A stretch of 64,000 nt of DNA from Enemella dayhoffiae (lineage in GTDB: Bacteria; Actinomycetota; Actinomycetes; Propionibacteriales; Propionibacteriaceae), in the NCBI RefSeq assembly GCF_002250625.1, contig NZ_NMVQ01000002.1:1-64000 (forward strand), read 5' to 3'. Position numbers and translations under genes: made by a program. The notes beneath the pieces are model-generated. The model was not told the origin of the DNA. It saw only the letters and a program-made list of their open reading frames with translations, and ran no database searches. Below, in pieces: positions 58,222-64,000 of the stretch (positions within the stretch are counted from its first letter, which is position 1; the number at the start of each line of letters is the position of its first letter).

Positions 58222-58596
58222 GTGGCTCTGTCGGAAGAGGAAAAGAAGCTCCTCGAGCAGATGGAGGCTGCCCTTGCGGCCGAGGACCCCAAGCTGGCCC
58301 ACACGCTGCGCGGCACCCGCACCCCGCGCACGCTGCGGCGCAAACGAGCGGCCTTCGCCGGGGTGGTCTTCGTGGCCGGTTGCGTGCTGCTGGTCGCCGG
58401 GATGCGTTCGCACTGGCTGGTGTCGGTGCTCGGGTTCGTGATCATGCTGACCGCAACTGTCACCGCGGTCACCGCCTACCGCCGCAAGGAGGCGCCCGCC
58501 AGGCCGGCCGGCTCCGACAAGCAGCAGACCTTCGACTCCACCTTCATGGACAAGATGGAGGAGCGTTGGCGCCGCCGTCAGGATGACGGCCTCTGA
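58222..58596 (+). CDS. DUF3040 membrane protein
   Basis: The 124-residue protein begins MALSEEEKKLLEQMEAALAA, has two membrane helices (AFAGVVFVAGCVLLVAGM and LVSVLGFVIMLTATVTAVTA) and a basic tail ending MEERWRRRQ. This is the actinobacterial DUF3040 family, usually near the division and cell wall gene cluster. CGGAGGTGACAC precedes GTG 58222. It is followed by a strong hairpin terminator. Function unknown. Confidence 0.92.
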   Translation: MALSEEEKKLLEQMEAALAAEDPKLAHTLRGTRTPRTLRRKRAAFAGVVFVAGCVLLVAGMRSHWLVSVLGFVIMLTATVTAVTAYRRKEAPARPAGSDKQQTFDSTFMDKMEERWRRRQDDGL

Positions 58597-58604
58597 TCTC
58601 CTGA

Positions 58605-58643
58605 CAAGAAGAAAGGCACCCGAATCGGGTGCCTTTCTTCTTG
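58605..58643. terminator. Strong bidirectional terminator
   Basis: Two 19-nt arms around a single central base: CAAGAAGAAAGGCACCCGA and TCGGGTGCCTTTCTTCTTG. T-rich and A-rich ends give U tracts on both strands. It ends the DUF3040 transcript and the convergent moxR-DUF58-transglutaminase transcript. Confidence 0.95.
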
Positions 58644-58664
58644 TCCGCTGCCGCCGCAGCGGGC

Positions 58665-58757
58665 TCAGTGTGAGCAGGTGGGGCAGTCGCAGTTGCCGCA
58701 TCGGCAGTTCTGGCAGGTGTCGTTGCAGTTGGCGCACTGGCAGTGCTGGCACGCCTC
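58665..58757 (-). other. Cysteine-rich open frame in +1 of the transglutaminase stop
   Basis: Immediately after the transglutaminase codon CGC, skipping one base of the stop TGA gives a frame with 10 cysteines in 26 residues, ending PTCSH-stop at 58665. The spacing is C-x2-C-x-C-x2-C-x3-C-x2-C-x-C-x2-C-x-C-x2-C, like a metallothionein or zinc-cluster tail. Between the in-frame stop at 58875 and this region there is no ATG, GTG or TTG, so it cannot be a separate gene with a usual start. It could be reached by +1 frameshifting at the UGA, as in prfB, or reflect a sequence error. Confidence 0.4.
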
Positions 58758-60999
58758 AGCGCCAGCGGGTGAACAGCGACCGCGGCCACCAGTCGGCCAG
58801 CACCCGGGTGCCGCGGCCGACCCGGCTGGCCAGGCCCCGGCGTACCTGGTGGGTGATCGCCGACAGGTCGGCGTTCACGCTGTGCCGGCGGGCATAGCGG
58901 GCGCGCTCCACCATCAGCGCGAGCACGGTCATCGCCTTCGCCGAGCTCGGGTCGAGCCCGTGCGCGACCTGGTTGCCGATCACCCGCGGTGAACCGGCCG
59001 GCCAGTTCTCGCCGAGGTCGACCACCGAGTCGCGCACCTCCGCCCAGGCGGCCTCCACCTGTCGGGTCAGGTCACCGCTGCCCGACAGTCGGGTCTTCCG
59101 TCTGCGGCTGCGCAGCAGCATCGGCGTGCACGCCAGCGCGCCGACCAGGATCAGCAGCCCGAGCCCGGCGCCCAGATAGAGCCCGTTCAGGCGCAGGAAC
59201 CCGGCGAAGCCGGTCGGTGCCGGCGGCGGCGCGACCTCGGGGGTCGGCTCCGGGGTCGGAGTCGGCTCCTCCGGCGGAGCAGAGCTCGGCGCCGGCTCCG
59301 GGGTGGCGCTGGCACCCGGCTGCTGGCCGGCGGTGCTGGGGCTCTGCACCGTCCACGCCGGCGCCGAGGCGATGTTCGGGGTGGGCTCGAAACGCACCCA
59401 GCCATAACCCTCGAACCACAGCTCGGGCCAGGCGTGCATGTCGCGGATCGACACCTGGTAGTTGTCGCCGATCCTCTCCCCGGGCAGGAAACCGACCGCC
59501 ACCCGCGACGGGATGCCGACCACGCGGGCCATCAACGCCATCGAGGCGGCGAACTGCTCGCAGTAACCCTTCTTGTCGCGGAACAGGAAGTTCTGCAGGG
59601 CCTGATAACCCGATCCCGGTTGCGGCTCGGTGGAGTAGGTGAACCCGCCGTCGCTGCGCAGGTACTTCTGGATCGCCGCCGCCTTCAACGCCGGGGTCGG
59701 CGCGGCGTTGGTGACCTCGATGGTCTTGTTCACGATGTCGTTCGGCACGTCCTGGGGGACCGGCACCGTATACGGGGCATCCGGCGGGTTCGACACCTGA
59801 GCCCGCGACAGGCCCGGGCCGTCCGGCTCGATGTCGATGCTGCGCACCGTGTACTGCAGCCCGCGGGTGGCATCCGCGCGGTCCGCCCCGGTGGCCAGCA
59901 CCACCAGCGAATCCCGGTCGTACGCCCAGTCACCGCGCGCCTCGAACGCGTCGGGGGCGAACGGCAGCGGGAGGTATTCCGAGCGGAAGTCGGAGATCTG
60001 GATCCGGGTGGTCCGGGTCTGCTGACCGGGCACCGAGCGATAACCCGGCGCCGGGGGCAGGTCGCGGCCGGTGGTCAGCTGAAGCCCCGCGTTGTGCCAG
60101 CCCGACTTGTCCAGGATCGGCAGCGACGCCATCCGCAGATAGGTGCCCTGCGGCTTGTCGGTCTGATAGCTGATCACCTGCCGGTCCTCGGGCTGGTTCA
60201 GGTTGCGGCGCAGGTCCAACGTCGGATCGGCCATCTGCAACGGACCGTCGCCCTTGGCTCGCGAGCCGCCCCACCCGGCGAACGGCACCGTCGGCGCGAT
60301 GCTGCCCAGCGCGATCGACAGCACGACGGCGGGTACGCCGACCAGCACGGCCAGTTGCCAGGCCAGCGGTGCCGACCCGCGGTCGTGCTCGCTGCGGCGT
60401 ACGCCTCTGGGCCAGCGTTCGGAGGTGTTGATGCCCTCGGCCAGCAGGACGCCGAGATAGCCGGCGGCGATCGCCAGGAAGGCCCACACCGGCACCTGAT
60501 CGACCAGGCCCAGGGCCGGCACCAGGAACAGCGCGGCCAGCGGGGCGATCGCCCACATCGGACGGTCGATGCCCTGCACCATCACGTCGGTGAGGAACGC
60601 GATCACCCCGACCGCGGTGACGAACAGCAGGGTCACCCCGGGGTTGGGGGCCATCGGCGCGGGCTGGGTCTGGATGTGTCGCACGCCCTCGGCGTACAGG
60701 CTGGTGAAGCGGGTGAACGGGTTGCCGTCCCCGCCCAGCCCGAGCGAGACCGCGAACACGTAGCCGATCAGCACCACCGCCTCGGCGGCCAGCACCACTC
60801 CTTCACCCAGCCGCAGTCGGCGCAGCACCAGCCCGACCAGGCCCAGCGCGACCACGCCGATCGCGGCCAGTGGCAGATAGCTGCGGTCGGCGGACAGCGG
60901 CAGCAGGGTCGCCGAGGCCAGCAGCGCCGCGATGATGATCGCGATGGCGTAGCGGTCGGAGACCAGCAGTCGGAAGCCGTTCGTGGATCGGGTCGCCAT
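58756..60999 (-). CDS. Transglutaminase-like membrane protein (DUF3488-type)
   Basis: The 747-residue protein has about six N-terminal membrane helices, a long extracytoplasmic part with a transglutaminase core, a Pro/Glu/Thr-rich linker, another membrane helix (YLGAGLGLLILVGALACTPM) and a cytoplasmic C-terminal domain. Catalytic residues are C480 (DKKGYCEQFAAS), H522 (DMHAWPELWF) and the acidic residue in WVRFEPTP (E538). Such proteins sit with MoxR and DUF58 genes and are thought to act in envelope protein assembly. The ATG overlaps the DUF58 stop (ATGA). A Cys-rich frame follows directly after the stop. Confidence 0.92.
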   Translation of the reverse strand: MATRSTNGFRLLVSDRYAIAIIIAALLASATLLPLSADRSYLPLAAIGVVALGLVGLVLRRLRLGEGVVLAAEAVVLIGYVFAVSLGLGGDGNPFTRFTSLYAEGVRHIQTQPAPMAPNPGVTLLFVTAVGVIAFLTDVMVQGIDRPMWAIAPLAALFLVPALGLVDQVPVWAFLAIAAGYLGVLLAEGINTSERWPRGVRRSEHDRGSAPLAWQLAVLVGVPAVVLSIALGSIAPTVPFAGWGGSRAKGDGPLQMADPTLDLRRNLNQPEDRQVISYQTDKPQGTYLRMASLPILDKSGWHNAGLQLTTGRDLPPAPGYRSVPGQQTRTTRIQISDFRSEYLPLPFAPDAFEARGDWAYDRDSLVVLATGADRADATRGLQYTVRSIDIEPDGPGLSRAQVSNPPDAPYTVPVPQDVPNDIVNKTIEVTNAAPTPALKAAAIQKYLRSDGGFTYSTEPQPGSGYQALQNFLFRDKKGYCEQFAASMALMARVVGIPSRVAVGFLPGERIGDNYQVSIRDMHAWPELWFEGYGWVRFEPTPNIASAPAWTVQSPSTAGQQPGASATPEPAPSSAPPEEPTPTPEPTPEVAPPPAPTGFAGFLRLNGLYLGAGLGLLILVGALACTPMLLRSRRRKTRLSGSGDLTRQVEAAWAEVRDSVVDLGENWPAGSPRVIGNQVAHGLDPSSAKAMTVLALMVERARYARRHSVNADLSAITHQVRRGLASRVGRGTRVLADWWPRSLFTRWR

Positions 61000-62267
61000 C
61001 AGACGAGTTCTCCCAGCCGCTCGAGGTCCTTCCAGGCGTCGCTGACCGGAGTGGTCCGCTTCACCTCGGCGACCCGCCACATCTGGTTGCGCAGCATCTG
61101 CACGGCCTGTTCGTGGGCCTCCCGGTCCTCGCGTTCGGCGCGGTCGTTGCGGGAGACGAAGGAGTCGACGTCGATCACCACGGCCAGCCCCTGGGCGCGG
61201 TTGCGTCGGGTGCGCAGCAGCGCCTCGGCATCGATCGGGGTGAGCCGGCCGGTGATCGCCACGATCACCTGGCCCTGCTGGCCGAGCAGCGAGGACTGCA
61301 GCCCCTCCGACAGGTCTCGGGAGCGGGTCGGCTGGACGTCGGTGAAGCAGTGCAGCACGTGCTGACCGGTGGTGGTGAAGGTGCGGTCGGTGTCGCGCGG
61401 CAGCATGTTCCCCTGGGCGTCGTGCAGGTCGACCGAGAAGCCGTGGTCGACGAAGTGCATCGCGATCGACGCGGCGCACGAGACGGCGTACTCGAAGGAG
61501 GACTCGCGGCCCGGACCGCCGTGCGCCCCGGCCCGGGAGTCGAGGATCAGCGTCACGCTCGGGTCCCACGCCTGCTCCTCGCGGCGCACCATCAGCTCGC
61601 CGCGGCGAGCCGTCGAACGCCAGTGCACCCGGCGGACGTCGTCACCCTGTCGGTATTCGCGGACCAGCACGTCGTCGGAGCCGATCACCCCCAGCCGCTG
61701 CGGCCGCGACTCGCCGGTCGAACCGCCGCCGGTGACGTTGGCCATCGGGGGCAGCGGGTGGATCCGCGGGGTGACCAGCACCTCGGAGGTAGCGGTGAAC
61801 TGTCGGTCGAACTTGACCAGGTTGAACGCGTCCCGGGAACGCACCAGCAGCGGGCCCACGGTGAAGCGGCCGCGCTGGTTGCCGACCAGCGGATAGCTGA
61901 CGTCGCGCCGCCAGGTGCCCGCCACGTTGTTCACCCCGAACCGCGGCCGCCGGCCCAGCGCCGAGGGCACGTGCTCCTCGAACAGCAGCAGGCCCGCCGG
62001 CAGGTTGCCCTGCTTCTCCAGCCGCAGGGTGGCCTCCAGGGTGTCGCCGATCGGCATCTCGCCGTGATCGAAACCGCGCTCACAGGACAGCCGCAGCCGG
62101 GTGCGGGCGATGAACAGCAGCGAGATGGCGGGCAGCAGCACCAGCAGCAGCCCCAGCCAGAGCACGTCGTTCTGGCCGAGCAGGATGCTGGCGATGGTGA
62201 CCGCCAGCCCACCGAGCAGGAACATCTTTCCCCGCGGGGTGAGCAGGCTCCAGGGATTACGTCTCAA
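60999..62267 (-). CDS. DUF58 (von Willebrand factor A-like) membrane protein
   Basis: The 422-residue protein has two membrane helices near the N terminus (MFLLGGLAVTIASILLG and VLWLGLLLVLLPAISLLFIA), a beta-rich part, and the DUF58 signature VREYRQGDDVRRVHWRSTAR followed by a VWA-like fold with LILDSRAG. Start TTG 62267 (LRRNPWSLLTPRGK) is chosen because GGAGCGGAG lies just upstream and the long upstream frame overlaps moxR. It lies between moxR and the transglutaminase in the usual three-gene operon. Confidence 0.9.
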   Translation of the reverse strand: MRRNPWSLLTPRGKMFLLGGLAVTIASILLGQNDVLWLGLLLVLLPAISLLFIARTRLRLSCERGFDHGEMPIGDTLEATLRLEKQGNLPAGLLLFEEHVPSALGRRPRFGVNNVAGTWRRDVSYPLVGNQRGRFTVGPLLVRSRDAFNLVKFDRQFTATSEVLVTPRIHPLPPMANVTGGGSTGESRPQRLGVIGSDDVLVREYRQGDDVRRVHWRSTARRGELMVRREEQAWDPSVTLILDSRAGAHGGPGRESSFEYAVSCAASIAMHFVDHGFSVDLHDAQGNMLPRDTDRTFTTTGQHVLHCFTDVQPTRSRDLSEGLQSSLLGQQGQVIVAITGRLTPIDAEALLRTRRNRAQGLAVVIDVDSFVSRNDRAEREDREAHEQAVQMLRNQMWRVAEVKRTTPVSDAWKDLERLGELV

Positions 62268-62286
62268 CGTCGCTCCGCTCCGCCGA

Positions 62287-63321
<1,035 letters not shown>

Positions 63322-63620
63322 CTCGTCCTCCGTCTGGTCCGTTCAGTCGTCGTCGGGGCGCGGCCCGGCCCCGTTTCATCCCGCGAGTGGATCGGGGATT
63401 GGCGCTGGCCGCACTCACCCGAGGGTTCACCTTACGCGGTCGGCCGAAAGATCACGATTCGGCAACGAGCAGGGGTGCCCGATCGGCGCCGGCAGGGGCG
63501 GCCCCGCGGACCGGCCCGCACAACTCCGGCCGCACGCCAGGGCGCCCCCGAGCGGACGCGGGTCTGCGGCCCGGTGGCCACCGAGAGACCGGAGTTGTGC
63601 GGTCGGCCCAGTCGCTCCAC

Positions 63621-63648
63621 TTTCCTCCCCACTGTTTCCTCCCCACTG
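63621..63648 (-). repeat. 14-bp tandem duplication with inverse MraZ-box-like words
   Basis: Two identical units, each reading CAGTGGGGAGGAAA on the minus strand. With GTGGAG at 63615-63620 (minus strand) they give three GTGG(A/G)G words spaced 12 and 14 bp, facing the moxR side. Confidence 0.6.
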
Positions 63649-63829
63649 TGCTCCCCGGGCCGCCGATCAGACGCCACAGGGGCCTCAGGGGGTGACTCGA
63701 GCCACAGCAGACACGCCGGAAGGCGCGGCCAAGCTGTCGGGTCGATCACCCGAGTCCGCCCCCGCCACCGGGTGAAACCCCTTGCCAGAGCCGATTTCCG
63801 GAACCTCTGGGCACGGAACGGGGAGAAAT

Positions 63830-63886
63830 GTGGAGGGAAACTTGCCGCAAGTGGGGCGTAGTGGAGTAGAGTGGAGCGCAGTGGAG
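63830..63886 (+). promoter_or_regulatory. mraZ: MraZ operator with direct repeats of GTGG(A/G)G
   Basis: GTGGAG at 63830, then GTGGGG at 63851 and GTGGAG at 63861, 63871 and 63881: four words exactly 10 bp apart plus one 21 bp upstream. MraZ binds tandem TGGG-type repeats with one helical turn spacing upstream of its own gene, so self-regulation of the dcw cluster is expected. Confidence 0.85.
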
Positions 63887-63927
63887 CGAATCGGTTCGAT
63901 TCGGGAGCGAGGGAGGGGGCCTCAGCG

Positions 63928-64000
63928 ATGTTTCTGGGGACCCACCAACCGAAGCTCGACGAGAAGGGCCGCTTCTTTCTGCCGGCGAAGTTCCGTGAGG
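63928..64000 (+). CDS. mraZ: MraZ transcriptional regulator (5' end only)
   Basis: The 24 visible residues ([20 protein letters not shown] then KFRE) are the family N terminus with the conserved DEKGR..LPAKFR motif. GAGGGAGG lies about 14 nt before the ATG at 63928. MraZ is a dimeric or multimeric DNA-binding protein controlling the division and cell wall (dcw) cluster, which should continue past the window edge. The gene is cut by the end of the window. Confidence 0.95.
   Translation, partial: MFLGTHQPKLDEKGRFFLPAKFRE

Larger units (their letters stand above)
63322..63927. other. moxR-mraZ intergenic region, 606 bp
   Basis: No gene was found. From left to right it holds a 14-bp inverted repeat with a 59-nt loop (63516-63529 and 63589-63602, CCGGAGTTGTGCGG), a 14-bp tandem duplication (63621-63634 and 63635-63648, TTTCCTCCCCACTG), and near the mraZ start a direct-repeat operator (63830-63886). 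The mraZ promoter must lie in the last 250 bp, but no consensus pair stands out. Confidence 0.7.

Noticed and set aside
57769-58752. Long minus-strand frame starting MPALPVRQLQRHLPELPMRQ after the transglutaminase
   Set aside because: Reads through the strong terminator and the DUF3040 and dinB genes in antisense. The apparent repeats come from the cysteine-codon pattern in the other frame.

Overview
The window is high-GC, gene-dense bacterial DNA from an actinobacterium (Actinomycetota). Evidence: a cytochrome bcc-type qcrCAB operon with ctaE, a mycothiol-dependent formaldehyde dehydrogenase, a PimB-type mannosyltransferase, DUF3040, SAV_6107-type and sunset-domain proteins, class II DAHP synthase, and many GTG/TTG starts. 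From memory, the order qcr-ctaE, trpD, exonuclease/UvrC-like, NlpC/P60, pimB, SRPBCC, aroG, PASTA kinase, polyprenyl synthetase, metF, mraZ resembles the Mycobacterium tuberculosis Rv2196-Rv2166 stretch, with insertions. Propionibacteriaceae or a neighbour is my guess; the family is not proven. No rRNA, tRNA, CRISPR array, intact insertion sequence or prophage was seen.

Layout. 1-5.1 kb: zinc-ribbon gene between inverted repeats, then ctaE-qcrC-qcrA-qcrB (minus) ending in a strong hairpin. 5.3-13.1 kb: degenerate receiver protein, trpD, A24 peptidase, sunset-domain membrane protein, cyclophilin, a rhomboid that lacks its catalytic residues, Lrp/AsnC-type protein, exonuclease/GIY-YIG protein. 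13.2-19.3 kb: DHFR-like protein, a LuxR-regulator remnant, a c-di-AMP riboswitch driving a NlpC/P60 peptidase, a metalloprotease-like lipoprotein with no legal start codon ahead of its signal peptide, pimB, SRPBCC protein. 19.3-26.4 kb: formaldehyde detoxification pair, esterase, two acyltransferases coupled to a two-component system, and a broken response regulator. 26.4-37.4 kb: aroG, threonine aldolase, PASTA kinase, thiE coupled to a barnase/barstar pair, an ABC-like protein without catalytic motifs, polyprenyl synthetase, metF. 37.3-45.5 kb: HelR/HelD-type helicase and a RamB-like regulator divergent from aceA and followed by aceB (glyoxylate shunt). 45.5-50.4 kb: an undescribed membrane protein plus beta-propeller pair and a decayed paralogue with an in-frame amber codon. 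50.4-58.1 kb: a LexA-box-led DUF6504/HEPN/DnaE2 operon, lipoprotein, methyltransferase and dinB. 58.2-64 kb: DUF3040, the moxR-DUF58-transglutaminase operon, and the start of mraZ behind a direct-repeat operator.

Two window-wide signals stand out. The 10-bp palindrome GGCGTACGCC occurs about 20 times, where base composition predicts fewer than one, and it is read in all three frames. Many genes have a TANNNT -10 element only 6-8 nt before the start codon, implying leaderless mRNAs. Several proteins keep a fold but have lost catalytic residues (receiver, rhomboid, ABC ATPase). Nearly all start choices, motif positions and repeat counts were made by eye.
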